A DNA stretch of 64,000 nucleotides, from assembly GCF_000309385.1 (NCBI RefSeq), contig NZ_JH976537.1, forward strand, positions 833,426-897,425, given 5' to 3'. This stretch comes from Nodosilinea nodulosa PCC 7104 (GTDB lineage: Bacteria > Cyanobacteriota > Cyanobacteriia > Phormidesmidales > Phormidesmidaceae). Of the stretch, positions 8,428 to 17,350 are shown piece by piece. Position 1 is the stretch's first letter. Each line of letters begins with the position of its first letter. Under the pieces are notes generated by a model. The model worked only from the letters and a program-made list of their open reading frames with translations, was not told the origin of the DNA and did not search any database. The position numbers were made by a program, and so were the translations under genes.

Positions 8428-8933
8428 CCAATCTGGGTGTAGACCTCAGCCCGATGCTGTCGCTAGGACCATACTCTTGGTGACAGCATTTACCGTTCTT
8501 CCTCGTCTTCGAGATCTATTGACTAAATGCTTTCCTGAAAGCAGCTCAGCTTTTGCAGCACCTCATTTGCTTTAAATTCACTTGTAAAACCAACAATAAT
8601 GAAATTACTAATTGGCCATCCCCCAAATTTGTACGCTTGGCCAGTGAGTTAATTTTGAAATCAAACAGAACCAAAAACCATTGTTCTAAGAACTGGCTTG
8701 AATCAAACTGAAAATCAACGAAATTCTGATGGTTAACCATAAGCGCCAGAAACATAACCAGGCGCTTGACCAGGGGCTTCATCTCACGTCCACGCTCGCG
8801 CCTGTTTGCTGAGCTCATTTTTGCCCCTAGCACCGATTTGACCTTAGCAACTGAACTACTTTTTAAGCTATCAGGCCGAGAGCCAGAATTGCCAGTGGTC
8901 AAAAATTCGGTCAGCAATCAGGGGTCTTGCCAA
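8428..8933. other. AT-richer stretch without a convincing gene
   Basis: Open frames exist on both strands (for example 8546-8917 minus) but overlap each other and lack a ribosome-binding site or a recognisable family. Lower GC than the neighbours suggests decayed or foreign DNA. No terminator with a T-run was seen after 8427. Confidence 0.4.
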
Positions 8934-9638
8934 TCAGGAGTCTTGCTCTGATGCCCCGTCAGAAGGCTCAGGCCTCAGTGCCCTGCGAGTGAGACTGGTG
9001 GTATACCAGGCGGCGGAGATCGCCAGTGCGGCCCCACCGCCCTGTAGGGCCAGTTTTTCGGTGGTTATTCCGCCCTGAAACAGCGTCAGGCCGAAGGACC
9101 CCAGGTAGACATACAGCGTGATCACCGGCAGCATGCCCACCCAGGAGAAAAAGCAGTACTGCCAGAAATTCACCCTGGTGCAGCTAAAGCCGTAGTTGAG
9201 CAGGTTAGACGGCACCAGGGGGGACAGCCGCATGAGCAGCAAAATTTTCCAGCCCTTCCGGCCCACGGCATCATCCAAACGACCAAAGGTGGGATTTTTT
9301 TCGATCCAGCGCTTGATTCGATCGCGCGCCAGCCTGCGCCCCACCCAAAAGCAGGCGATCGCCCCCAGGAGATCTGCGATCGAAGCCACCGCAATGCCCT
9401 TGAAGCCGAAGGCGGCCCCGGCCACCAAAATCAGCACAATGTTGGGCAAACCAAGCACGGTCGCCAGCACGTACAGCGCTACAAAGGCTGGAATGGCGCG
9501 ATTGCCCAGTGTTGACAGCCAGTTGTAGGTGCCTGCAAACCAGTCCTCGAGTGGCAGCTGGCTGCCCAGCACCACCAGCCCGACGGCGGTTAGGGCAAAA
9601 AGCCAAAGCCTGCGGCTCCGCAAAAACGCTAGATTCAT
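8934..9638 (-). CDS. TVP38/TMEM64 family membrane protein (VTT domain)
   Basis: This polytopic membrane protein of about 234 residues belongs to the VTT/SNARE-associated family, related to DedA and TMEM64. The core runs from GLPNIVLILVAGAAFGFKGI through GRRLARDRIKRW to LLLMRLSPLVPSNLLNYGFS, the R-x-x-P-x-P-x-x-x-x-N-Y block typical of the family. DedA and VTT relatives are linked to lipid scrambling and membrane homeostasis; the role here is unassigned. I prefer the ATG at 9638. A TTG at 9659 would add seven residues but has no better signal. Confidence 0.85.
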   Translation of the reverse strand: MNLAFLRSRRLWLFALTAVGLVVLGSQLPLEDWFAGTYNWLSTLGNRAIPAFVALYVLATVLGLPNIVLILVAGAAFGFKGIAVASIADLLGAIACFWVGRRLARDRIKRWIEKNPTFGRLDDAVGRKGWKILLLMRLSPLVPSNLLNYGFSCTRVNFWQYCFFSWVGMLPVITLYVYLGSFGLTLFQGGITTEKLALQGGGAALAISAAWYTTSLTRRALRPEPSDGASEQDS

Positions 9639-9854
9639 TCCCCTGGGGTTCCACGCCAATGGATGCAGACGCAGGATTGCCTCAGCGTAGCCGCGATCGC
9701 CGCTTTTGGTATCTACCCTAGGAGGCGTACGGCCTCAGGGTGTTGGCGGCCATCTACCCGACGCCCGACCCATGCCCGGCGGTAGACTCATCCCGTGGCA
9801 GATGTGCCCAGGGGGCCGCCGTGCCAGCATGGGGGCACTTTAAAGAGAGATGGC

Positions 9855-10529
9855 ATGACCCTAGACGGCGTTGTTTTAGATATTGATGGCACCTTAGTTT
9901 TGAGCAATGATATCCATGCCCAGGCCTGGATTGAGTCCTTTGCCAGCCACGGCTACGAGGTGTCCTTGGAGCAGGTGCGCCCGCTGATGGGCATGGGCGG
10001 CGATCAGCTGATGACAAAGCTGTTTGCCGAACTCAATGAAGCAGAAAACCCCGGCAAGGCGATCGCCAGCGACCACACAGAGCTTGTCTTGAAAAAATAC
10101 CGCCCGCAGCTCCAGCCCACTCGCGGGGCGCGGGAGCTGGTGGAGAAGCTGATGACCACCGGACTGCATGTGATAGTCGCCACCTCCGCCAGCGATCGCG
10201 AGCTGGCCGTCATGCTAAAGGTGGCCGATGTAGAGGATTTGCTGACTGAGACCACCTCTTCTAGCGATGCCGAAAACTCTAAGCCCGCCCCCGATATTGT
10301 TCTGGCGGCGCTGCAAAAGGCCGAGCTGGCCCCCGATCGCGTGGTGATGCTGGCCGACACCCCCTACGATATTGAGGCGGCTGGTCAGGCCGGGGTCGGC
10401 GTCATTGCCCTGCGCTGCGGCGGCTTTAGCGATGAAGATCTGGCGGGGGCGATCGCCATCTACGACGACCCCGCCGACTTGCTCCACCACTACAGCCAAT
10501 CCCCCCTGGGGCAAACCGCCAGGGTTTAA
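9855..10529 (+). CDS. HAD-superfamily hydrolase (phosphatase-like)
   Basis: The haloacid dehalogenase motifs are in order over 224 residues: motif I DIDGTLVLSN near the N-terminus with both Asp, motif II VATSAS, a lysine in ENSKPAPDI, and motif IV MLADTPYDIEAA. The cap insertion after motif I marks a subfamily I enzyme such as phosphoglycolate- or beta-phosphoglucomutase-like phosphatases. The substrate cannot be read from sequence. The ATG at 9855 is chosen for the AAAGAGAGA just upstream; an open extension to 9795 has no signal. Confidence 0.88.
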   Translation: MTLDGVVLDIDGTLVLSNDIHAQAWIESFASHGYEVSLEQVRPLMGMGGDQLMTKLFAELNEAENPGKAIASDHTELVLKKYRPQLQPTRGARELVEKLMTTGLHVIVATSASDRELAVMLKVADVEDLLTETTSSSDAENSKPAPDIVLAALQKAELAPDRVVMLADTPYDIEAAGQAGVGVIALRCGGFSDEDLAGAIAIYDDPADLLHHYSQSPLGQTARV

Positions 10530-10575
10530 CATCTCAGGGTGCGTTTTAGGATGCGCTAGATCGAGCTAGATCGCG

Positions 10576-11370
10576 TCAGATTGCATCGTCCGCATCGTCC
10601 ACCCTTTCGCTCAGGTAGAGGTTGGTCACATACTTCAGCGTCACCGTGTCGTCGCTGGCCGCCCAGGCCCGGTGCCAGGCAGCCATGGCGTCTAAGAATT
10701 GCGCGTGGGCCCTGCCCTCCCTGGGAATGTACGATGCGCTCAGCGATCGCCCCACCACTTCGGGCAGCGTCAGGGTCTGGCCATAGGCAAAGGCAAGGTG
10801 CCGCACAGCGGAAAAGTCGGGGTGCTGCTCCACCGCGTCGATGGCCTGGGTGTGGTCGTGGTGGTCGATGGTGCGGCTGGCGGCGGTCTGCACAATCTGG
10901 CGGTAGGCTCCCGTTCTGGGGTCGTCTAAATCCCAGTCATTCCACATCAGGGCCACCCGTCCGCCCGGCGGCAAAATGCGGCTAAACTCCGCCAGAGCTA
11001 GCGGTGGGTTAAACCAGTGAAACGATTGACAGCAGGTCACCACGTCCACCGAGCCGTCGGCCAGCCCGGTTTGCTCGGCGGTGCCCGATAAAAAACTCAC
11101 TCGGGGGTGGGGATCGGCGGCCTCGCGCATGGCCGCATTGGGCTCCAGGGCAATCACCCCGGCCCCCTGCGCTCCCAGCAGTCGGCTCGAAATGCCGGTG
11201 CCCGCCCCCACGTCGACCACCACCAGCGAGCGGGGGTCGCCCAGGTCGGCCAGAATGGCCGCGATCGCCTCCTGGGGGTAGCTGGGCCGGTAGCGGGCAT
11301 AGTCCTGGGCGCGGTCAGAAAAGCGGCCCAGGGGGTTTAGGGTATGGAGTGGTAGAGCATTGCTAGCCAT
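10576..11370 (-). CDS. class I SAM-dependent methyltransferase (type 11)
   Basis: The 264-residue protein begins MASNALPLHTLNPLGRF and carries SAM motif I VVVDVGAGTGISSRLLG, an acidic end of strand 2 (VIALEPN), and motif III-like LADGSVDVVTCCQSFHWF. The pattern, including the QSFHWF and RPSYP segments, is that of the UbiE/type-11 family acting on small molecules; the substrate is unknown. The frame runs open to 11853, but that extension overlaps the divergent methyltransferase gene at 11488, so I take the ATG at 11370. Confidence 0.85.
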   Translation of the reverse strand: MASNALPLHTLNPLGRFSDRAQDYARYRPSYPQEAIAAILADLGDPRSLVVVDVGAGTGISSRLLGAQGAGVIALEPNAAMREAADPHPRVSFLSGTAEQTGLADGSVDVVTCCQSFHWFNPPLALAEFSRILPPGGRVALMWNDWDLDDPRTGAYRQIVQTAASRTIDHHDHTQAIDAVEQHPDFSAVRHLAFAYGQTLTLPEVVGRSLSASYIPREGRAHAQFLDAMAAWHRAWAASDDTVTLKYVTNLYLSERVDDADDAI

Positions 11371-11487
11371 AGAACTATCACCAGCGCTAACCCGACATCC
11401 TACCGTAGCTGGTGACGCCGTGGGTGACTCTATCAGGGCCTGCCGCGAATCCGTTACAGTAGGCAACGACACCGAACTGCGCAAGCC

Positions 11488-12444
11488 ATGACCACGACCA
11501 AACTCAAGCCCGACTGGGCTGGCGATGATCTGCTCTCTCGGCTGGTCAACCGCGCCATTCAAACTCCGGTTCTCTACGCGCTGATGAAGCGTCAGGCTCG
11601 CCGGGTGCTGATTCAAACCGCCGAGAAAAATGGCGTGGCCTGGCGGCAAACCTGCGTCGATCTCGACACCCCTGCCCTGCGCCAGCGGTTGGATGAGCTC
11701 ACCAATCCAGCCGTGGTTTACCCCGACTACTATCAGGTGCCTTTCCACGCCTACAGCGAGGGCAACCTCTGCTGGCAGGCCGCCTTTGAGGCCGCCCCCG
11801 CCACCTACGCTATGGCCCTGCGCGTATGGCCCCAGGAGAATCTGTCCTGGCAAGAGGCCCAGGCCCGCCTGCGCCAGAGTTTTCTAAACGTGCTCGACCA
11901 GTACGGCCCCGCCCAGGTCCATGACATTCTCGATGTGGGCTGCTCGGTGGGCATCTCGACCATGGCTATCCATCGCCACTACGCCCAGAAAAACGCCCCA
12001 ACAAACCCGGTGCGCACCGTGGGCCTCGACCTGTCGCCCTACATGCTGGCGGTGGCTCAATTCCAGGATACCCAGCACGAAATTGCCCAGTGGGTGCATG
12101 GGGCAGCAGAATCTACCGGCTTCCCCGATGCGTCGTTTGATGTGGTGACAATGCAGTTTGTCACCCACGAACTGCCGCGCCAGGCCGGGCGGGCTATTTT
12201 TGCCGAGGCCCTGCGGCTGCTGCGCCCCGGCGGCGCCCTGGCCATAGTCGACAACAACCCCCAGTCGCCTGTAATTCAAGCGCTGCCGCCGGTGCTGTTT
12301 ACCCTGATGAAAAGCACCGAACCCTGGAGCGACGATTACTACACCTTTGATCTGGAAATGGCCCTGACTGAGGTGGGGTTTGAGCCGCCCGTGACGGTGC
12401 CCAGCGACCCCCGCCACCGCACCCTGGTGGCCCGCAAAGGATGA
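11488..12444 (+). CDS. class I SAM-dependent methyltransferase
   Basis: The protein has 318 residues. An alpha-helical N-terminal half of about 130 residues precedes the Rossmann methyltransferase core, with motif I ILDVGCSVGISTMA, then VGLDLSPYMLAVA, then FPDASFDVVTMQFVTHELP, and RPGGALAIVDNNP near motif IV. This layout is common in cyanobacterial and plastid proteins annotated only as methyltransferases. It is divergent from the methyltransferase at 11370, with about 117 bases between. The substrate is unassigned. Confidence 0.85.
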   Translation: MTTTKLKPDWAGDDLLSRLVNRAIQTPVLYALMKRQARRVLIQTAEKNGVAWRQTCVDLDTPALRQRLDELTNPAVVYPDYYQVPFHAYSEGNLCWQAAFEAAPATYAMALRVWPQENLSWQEAQARLRQSFLNVLDQYGPAQVHDILDVGCSVGISTMAIHRHYAQKNAPTNPVRTVGLDLSPYMLAVAQFQDTQHEIAQWVHGAAESTGFPDASFDVVTMQFVTHELPRQAGRAIFAEALRLLRPGGALAIVDNNPQSPVIQALPPVLFTLMKSTEPWSDDYYTFDLEMALTEVGFEPPVTVPSDPRHRTLVARKG

Positions 12445-12647
12445 GGGAGTCGGGGTGTGCCCGGTGCAACCCCTGTGGCAACGACAAAACGGTGGAGACA
12501 AAGTGTGTCCGAAGAAATACGGGTAGAATAAGCTCAGTGCTGGCGGGGAGTACCGCACTGGCGCTGAGCTTGCGATCGCAACTGTCTTTTGCAATGGCCT
12601 TCGCAGCTCGCCATCGGCACAGCCTTAATTAGCGGCAGGGGTACACC

Positions 12648-13097
12648 ATGGGTGAATGGCTCGATCACAGCGTTTTGGTAGATGTCGATGTGCCGGTAGA
12701 AACGTCCTGGGATTTGTGGTCTGACCTGGAGCAAATGCCCCGCTGGATGAAGTGGATTGACTCGGTTAAAATCTCCGAGGCCGACCCCGAAATTTCTGAG
12801 TGGAAGCTGGCCTCGCGGGGGCTGGAGTTTACCTGGCGCTCCAAAATCACCAACCTGGTCACCCACCAAATTATTCAGTGGGAGGCGATCGACGGCCTGC
12901 CCAACCGGGGGGCCATTCGCTTTTACGGCAAAGACGGCCAGTCCACCGTCAAACTCACCGTGTCCTACTCGGTGCCCGCCGTCATCAAATGGATGGATGG
13001 GCTGTTTTTGGGGCGCCTGGTGGAGGCCACCCTGCAAGACGACCTCAATCGTTTCCGCGACTACGCCATGGCGGCCAAGCAGTCCCCCTCGGCCTAG
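12648..13097 (+). CDS. SRPBCC family protein (polyketide cyclase/dehydrase type)
   Basis: The 149 residues match the START-like SRPBCC fold: an N-terminal strand (HSVLVDVDVPVETSWDLW), the usual DLEQMPRWMKWI motif, EWEAIDG-like QWEAIDGLPNRGAIRF, and a long C-terminal helix. Such proteins bind hydrophobic ligands in a helix-grip cavity. Cyanobacterial members are mostly uncharacterised. The next gene starts six bases after this stop, so the two are probably cotranscribed. Confidence 0.85.
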   Translation: MGEWLDHSVLVDVDVPVETSWDLWSDLEQMPRWMKWIDSVKISEADPEISEWKLASRGLEFTWRSKITNLVTHQIIQWEAIDGLPNRGAIRFYGKDGQSTVKLTVSYSVPAVIKWMDGLFLGRLVEATLQDDLNRFRDYAMAAKQSPSA

Positions 13098-13102
13098 GGG
13101 CT

Positions 13103-15175
13103 ATGGGCCTCACGGTAGAACAGCCGCCCTCCCCGGCGCTGGTGGAAGGGTTTTATCGCAGCTGGCAGGGGTTGACCGATGCCCTGGGCGCCCTGCCTGG
13201 GGAGCAGCGCCGTCACTACGCCACGCTGCTGCTGGCCCGCCTGATTGCCGTGGCGGCGCTGCAGCAGCGGGGCTACCTGGGCGGCGATGAATGGTACCTG
13301 CACAACCAGTTTGGCCAGAGCCAGCAGCGCGGGCCGGATGGGTTCTTTGCCCAGGTGCTGCGACCCCTGTGCCAGCAGGGCTTTACTCTGCCTGTGGAGG
13401 AACGTACCCCGGCCCTGAACCAGCGGTTTGGAGCGCTGCCTTTTTTGCCCATGGGGCCGTTTCGGTTTGCGGAGTTAGACCAGCGCTGGGGCCATATTCC
13501 CCTGCCCGATGCGGCCTTTGAGCCAGCCCTGCACTGGCTGGCCGACCTGGCGGCGGCGGCCCCCGCCGGGCTGGATGCGGCCCTGGGGATACTGCTGGAG
13601 CAGGCCGTCAACGGCCAGGGTGGGGCCGCCGCCGCCACGCCCGAGCCGCTGCTGGGGGCGCTGGGCGATCGCACCATTCACGCTGTCCTGCTCGACCGGG
13701 CTGAGGTCGTCACCGGGCGCCGCTACAGCTCCACCGAGGGATTGCTGAGCGCACTCTCCCCCGGTGATGCTGGCCGTCTTTTAGGCGAGCTGGGCCAGCT
13801 CACCCTGCTTGACCCCGCCTGCGGCTCGGGGCGGCTTTTGGTGATGGCCCTCAATCAGCTGCTGGATTTGGCTCAGGGGCTGCGCGCGATCGCCCTTCAG
13901 CATTCGGCCCAAACTGTCCCCGACTGGGCCAGGGCGTCCTCCCCTGGGTCCACCCTGGGCCTCTACCACCACCTGGTGAGCAACGCCCTCTACGGCCTCG
14001 ACCTGTGGCCTCCGGCGGTAGAGCTGGTGCGACTGCGGCTGTGGCTCCAGGGAGTGCAGCACACCCATCGCCCGGCGGAACTCACCACCCTGCCCGACCT
14101 AACGCTGACCATCCTCCAGGGCAATGCCCTAGTCGGCCTGGTGCGGGTCGATGACGAGCGCTTCGACCAGGTGCAGCCCCGGCGCGGGGCAAAGACCAAA
14201 CCCCCCGAGACCGCAGCCCCGCTCCAGGGCAACCTGCTCCAGCCGCTGCTGGCCGACAGCTACCAGTCGGTGCTGGCCGAGCGCCAGGTGCGACTGGAGC
14301 ACTACCGCAGCCAGACCCAGCTGCTGGCCGAGGTGGGCAGCGTGCCCGCCTACGCCCAGGCTGACTTTTTGCGCGATCGCCTCGACGAACTCAACACCAT
14401 TGCCCACAGCAAGCTCACCCACCTGCTGTGGAGCGAGGGCAGCCAGCAGCTGGGCCTGCGGGTGCCCGATCCGGTCGGCACCCGCCCCACCCGCCCCCTC
14501 AGCCAGGCGGATGTCGAGGCCGTTCGCCCCTTTCACTGGGGGTTTTACTTTCACCAGCGCCTGCGCGACCAGGGCGGCTTTGATATTGTGCTCAGCCACT
14601 TTCCCCACGGTGCCGTAGAAGCTACCCGACAGGGGTTCATAGAGCGCTACGCCGCCCTTCTAGAGCACAAAAACGTGGCCCCCTCGACCTTTCTGCACAA
14701 CCACCAAACGGTGCTCACCATCGACCCCGACCTCGCCCAAACCTGGGCCGAGTACCGGGGCCAGTTTGCCTGGCTGAGTCAGTACCTGCGCCGCTCCGAT
14801 TACTACCCCCACAGCCGGGGCGGCAGCCAGAGCCGCCTCTACTGGTCACGCCTGTTTCTAGAGCGCAGCCTGCAACTGCTGCGACCCGGCGGCCGCTGCG
14901 GGGTATTGCTCGACCCCTTCTGGGCCCAGGGCAACAGCGCCGACCTGCGCCACTGGCTGCTGCGGGAGACCGATCTGGCGACCGTGCTCGATCTGTCGAA
15001 TCACCAGGGGCTGTGGCCGGGTGCGCCCGCTCGTACCACCCTCTGTGCCCTCTGGCTAAAACGCCCGGGACCAACCCAGGGCAGCCCCTACAGCGCCTAC
15101 GCCAGGCCCGCCAGCGCCCTCACCTCCCTAGCCCTGGAGGGGGTGCTGCAACGCCTCCTCCACGCGGCGAAATAG
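13103..15175 (+). CDS. Eco57I/type IIG-like DNA methylase homologue lacking the NPPY motif
   Basis: The 690-residue protein resembles Eco57I-type N6-adenine methyltransferases. SAM motif I is clear (LLDPACGSGRLL, about 235-246), then NALYGLDLWPPAVELVRLRLWL, GNALVG and the later RPGGRCGVLLDPFWAQG block. Where the family has catalytic (N/D)PPY after FD(I/V)V, this protein reads FDIVLSHFPHG, so residues 498-501 are S-H-F-P. The N-terminal 230 residues show no PD-(D/E)XK nuclease motif that I can see. It may be a SAM-binding but inactive relative. ATG 13103 follows TAGGGGCT. The 3' end overlaps coaE on the other strand by 48 bases. Confidence 0.75.
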   Translation: MGLTVEQPPSPALVEGFYRSWQGLTDALGALPGEQRRHYATLLLARLIAVAALQQRGYLGGDEWYLHNQFGQSQQRGPDGFFAQVLRPLCQQGFTLPVEERTPALNQRFGALPFLPMGPFRFAELDQRWGHIPLPDAAFEPALHWLADLAAAAPAGLDAALGILLEQAVNGQGGAAAATPEPLLGALGDRTIHAVLLDRAEVVTGRRYSSTEGLLSALSPGDAGRLLGELGQLTLLDPACGSGRLLVMALNQLLDLAQGLRAIALQHSAQTVPDWARASSPGSTLGLYHHLVSNALYGLDLWPPAVELVRLRLWLQGVQHTHRPAELTTLPDLTLTILQGNALVGLVRVDDERFDQVQPRRGAKTKPPETAAPLQGNLLQPLLADSYQSVLAERQVRLEHYRSQTQLLAEVGSVPAYAQADFLRDRLDELNTIAHSKLTHLLWSEGSQQLGLRVPDPVGTRPTRPLSQADVEAVRPFHWGFYFHQRLRDQGGFDIVLSHFPHGAVEATRQGFIERYAALLEHKNVAPSTFLHNHQTVLTIDPDLAQTWAEYRGQFAWLSQYLRRSDYYPHSRGGSQSRLYWSRLFLERSLQLLRPGGRCGVLLDPFWAQGNSADLRHWLLRETDLATVLDLSNHQGLWPGAPARTTLCALWLKRPGPTQGSPYSAYARPASALTSLALEGVLQRLLHAAK

Positions 15176-15727
15176 GGCGGGCAAGTCGGCGGAGTTGTCG
15201 ATTACCACATCGGCTCTGGCCACCTTTTCAGCCAGGGGCATCTGGCTCTGAATGCGGGCGTCGGCCTGGGCCGGGCTGAGGTGGTTGCGATCCATCAAGC
15301 GCTGGCGCTGGCGCTCTAGGGGGCAGGCCACCACCCAAGTTTCGATTACCTGATCGGTCAGGTTGGCCTCAAACAGCAGCGGAATGACCTGCACCACGAC
15401 TGGGGCTTCGGCCAGCTTGGCCATGGCGGCCTCAAAGCACTGACGCACCACGGGGTGAATCTGCTGCTCTAGCCAGGTCTTTTCGGCGGGCTGGTTAAAA
15501 ACAATGTCTCCCAGTCTGGCTCGGTCTAGCGTGCCATCGCCCCGGACGAGGGCTGCTCCGTAGCGGTCGGCGATCGCCCCCAGCACCACCGACCCCGGCT
15601 CCACCGCCTGACGAGCGTAGATGTCGGCGTCCAAAACAGGCAGCCGGTGCCGCCGCGCTAGGTAGTCTGCCACCGTCGATTTGCCGGTGGCGATGCCCCC
15701 GGTTAGCCCGATGATGCGCTGGCCCAT
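15128..15727 (-). CDS. coaE: dephospho-CoA kinase
   Basis: CoaE phosphorylates the 3'-hydroxyl of dephospho-CoA in the last step of coenzyme A synthesis in the cytosol. The 199 residues show the P-loop GLTGGIATGKST, the substrate segment VLDADIYARQAV, and VIPLLFEANL, all typical. The C-terminal RADVVIDNSADLP is also standard. The start overlaps the end of the cobA-hemD gene by 25 bases, so the two are translationally linked on the minus strand. Confidence 0.95.
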   Translation of the reverse strand: MGQRIIGLTGGIATGKSTVADYLARRHRLPVLDADIYARQAVEPGSVVLGAIADRYGAALVRGDGTLDRARLGDIVFNQPAEKTWLEQQIHPVVRQCFEAAMAKLAEAPVVVQVIPLLFEANLTDQVIETWVVACPLERQRQRLMDRNHLSPAQADARIQSQMPLAEKVARADVVIDNSADLPALFRRVEEALQHPLQG

Positions 15728-17277
15728 GCGGCGATCGCCTCCGTCAGTCCGTCCAGGGTGTACTCCGCTGGTTCAATATCCACCCGGCCCAGCAGCTCGC
15801 GGCAGCTATCTGAGGTTTTGGGGCCAATGGAGGCGATCGCCACCCCCGCCAGTGCTTCCCGCCAGCCCGCTCCCAGGCCCTGCTCCAAAAGCTGGACCGT
15901 GTGGGTCACCGTCTTAGAACTGGCGAAGGTAATCACATCTACCTGCCCCTTTTTGAGGGCATCCAAAGCGCTGGGGGCAGGAGCCGCTGGACAGCCCGAC
16001 TCGTAGGCCGCCACCTCCACCACCTCGGCCCCGGCGGCGGAAAACTCCTGCACCAGCACTTCCCGCCCGCCGCTCTCCACGCGGGGAAACAGCAGCCGCT
16101 GGCCCGCCACGGCTTCGGGAAAGTGCTCCACCAAAGAATCGGCCACAAAGTCGGGCGGTATAAAGTCGGGCACCAGCCCTCGCTTTTTCAGCACCGCCGC
16201 CGTTTTGCGGCCCACCACGGCAATTTTGAGCGAGCTGAGGGCACGCAGATCCTTCCCCTGGTCCAGCAGGCGATCGACAAAGAAATTCACGGCATTGGCC
16301 GAGGAGAGAATCAGCCAGTGAAAGGTGGACAGGGCTGCGATCGCCCCATCCAGCCCGGCCCAGCTCGACGGCGATCGAATCTCCAGGGCCGGAAAATCGA
16401 CCACCGTGGCCCCGCGATCGCTCAGCAGATCGGCAAAGGCACTGGATTGTTCGGCGGCGCGGGTGATCAGGATGGTCTTTTGAGAGAGGGGGAGAGAGTG
16501 ATGGGGTGATGGGGTGATGGAATTTTGAATTTTGAATTTTGAATTTTGAATTGGTTGCGCCCCCAAATACCGGCGCAGGCGCACGACTTCGCCAAACACA
16601 ATTACACAGGGCGACAGCGTTTCGCCGCGAGTCACCTGGCAAATGGTGAGCAGGTTGCCTTCCCACACCTGCTGCTGCAGGTGCCCGCCCCAGCGAATGA
16701 CGGCCACAGGCATGTCGCCCCGGCAGCCGTTTTGGCGCAGGCGCTGTACGATCTCCTCCAGGTGGCGGCTGCCCATCAGCACCACCAGGGTTTTGAGGTG
16801 GGCCAGGGTGGGCCAGTCGAGCAGGTCGGGGTTGTGGGCGGTAACGACGCCAAAGCCGTGACTCCACACCGGGTCGGTGAGGGGAATGCCCGCCAGCAGC
16901 GGGGCCGCCAGCGCCGACGAAACGCCGGGCACGACTTCGACCGGGCAGCCCGCCTCGCGCAGAGCCTGGATTTCGGCGGCGGTGCGGCCAAAGATAAACG
17001 GGTCGCCGCTTTTGAGCCGCACGACCTGGCGACCGGCCAGGGCCAGCTTGACCAAGAGCTGAGTGATTTCGGCCTGGGGAGGGCTGGGCTGGCCGCCGCG
17101 TTTGCCGACATCGATGCGATCGCACCCCCTGGGCAGCAGGTTCAACAACGCCTCGTCCACCAGCGCGTCGTACACCAGGCACTCGGCCCGCTGCAACAGC
17201 TCGTACCCCCGCACGGTGAGGTAGTCGAGGGCACCAGGGCCAGCTCCAACGATATAGACAGTCCCTGGCTGAGTCAT
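15703..17277 (-). CDS. cobA-hemD: fused uroporphyrinogen-III C-methyltransferase / uroporphyrinogen-III synthase
   Basis: Residues 1-240 are a SUMT domain (VYIVGAGPGALDYLTVRG, RLKSGDPFIFGR, VPGVSSALAAPLLAGIPLT). It methylates uroporphyrinogen III to precorrin-2 for siroheme and cobalamin. Residues 267-524 are a HemD domain (ILITRAAEQSSAFADLL, then ITFASSKTV), which closes hydroxymethylbilane to uroporphyrinogen III for all tetrapyrroles. The order CobA-HemD is a known fusion. The linker, residues 240-266, is encoded by AATTTTG and G-rich repeats and reads QNSKFKIQNS then a Pro/Ser/His stretch. The repeats kept the frame. The downstream partner is coaE. Confidence 0.93.
   Translation of the reverse strand: MTQPGTVYIVGAGPGALDYLTVRGYELLQRAECLVYDALVDEALLNLLPRGCDRIDVGKRGGQPSPPQAEITQLLVKLALAGRQVVRLKSGDPFIFGRTAAEIQALREAGCPVEVVPGVSSALAAPLLAGIPLTDPVWSHGFGVVTAHNPDLLDWPTLAHLKTLVVLMGSRHLEEIVQRLRQNGCRGDMPVAVIRWGGHLQQQVWEGNLLTICQVTRGETLSPCVIVFGEVVRLRRYLGAQPIQNSKFKIQNSITPSPHHSLPLSQKTILITRAAEQSSAFADLLSDRGATVVDFPALEIRSPSSWAGLDGAIAALSTFHWLILSSANAVNFFVDRLLDQGKDLRALSSLKIAVVGRKTAAVLKKRGLVPDFIPPDFVADSLVEHFPEAVAGQRLLFPRVESGGREVLVQEFSAAGAEVVEVAAYESGCPAAPAPSALDALKKGQVDVITFASSKTVTHTVQLLEQGLGAGWREALAGVAIASIGPKTSDSCRELLGRVDIEPAEYTLDGLTEAIAAWASASSG
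16482..16553. repeat. G-rich repeats plus AATTTTG heptamers inside cobA-hemD
   Basis: From 16482 a purine-rich segment ends in three GTGATGGGG-like units, followed from 16521 by four complete AATTTTG heptamers and a partial fifth. All of it lies in the domain linker of the fused gene. The heptamer is of the kind known as short tandemly repeated repetitive sequences in filamentous cyanobacteria. Confidence 0.85.
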
Positions 17278-17350
17278 GATAAAAAAAACTACTTACGCAC
17301 AAAGTTAACTGCCAGCGTAGACTGCTGGCCAAATAGTTAGAGAGCCATCC

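Noticed and set aside
8546-8917. 123-codon minus-strand open frame
   Set aside because: Overlaps another open frame on the plus strand; no ribosome-binding site and no recognisable family, though lower GC leaves some doubt.
11371-11853. Extension of the methyltransferase gene beyond 11370
   Set aside because: It overlaps the divergent methyltransferase gene at 11488, which has strong domain evidence, and the extended residues show no domain.
12800-13102. Extension of the methylase-like gene upstream of 13103
   Set aside because: It overlaps the SRPBCC gene in another frame, and the ATG at 13103 has a good Shine-Dalgarno.
15914-17332. 472-codon open frame on the minus strand in another frame of cobA-hemD
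   Set aside because: It is a shadow frame; the real frame carries both enzyme domains.
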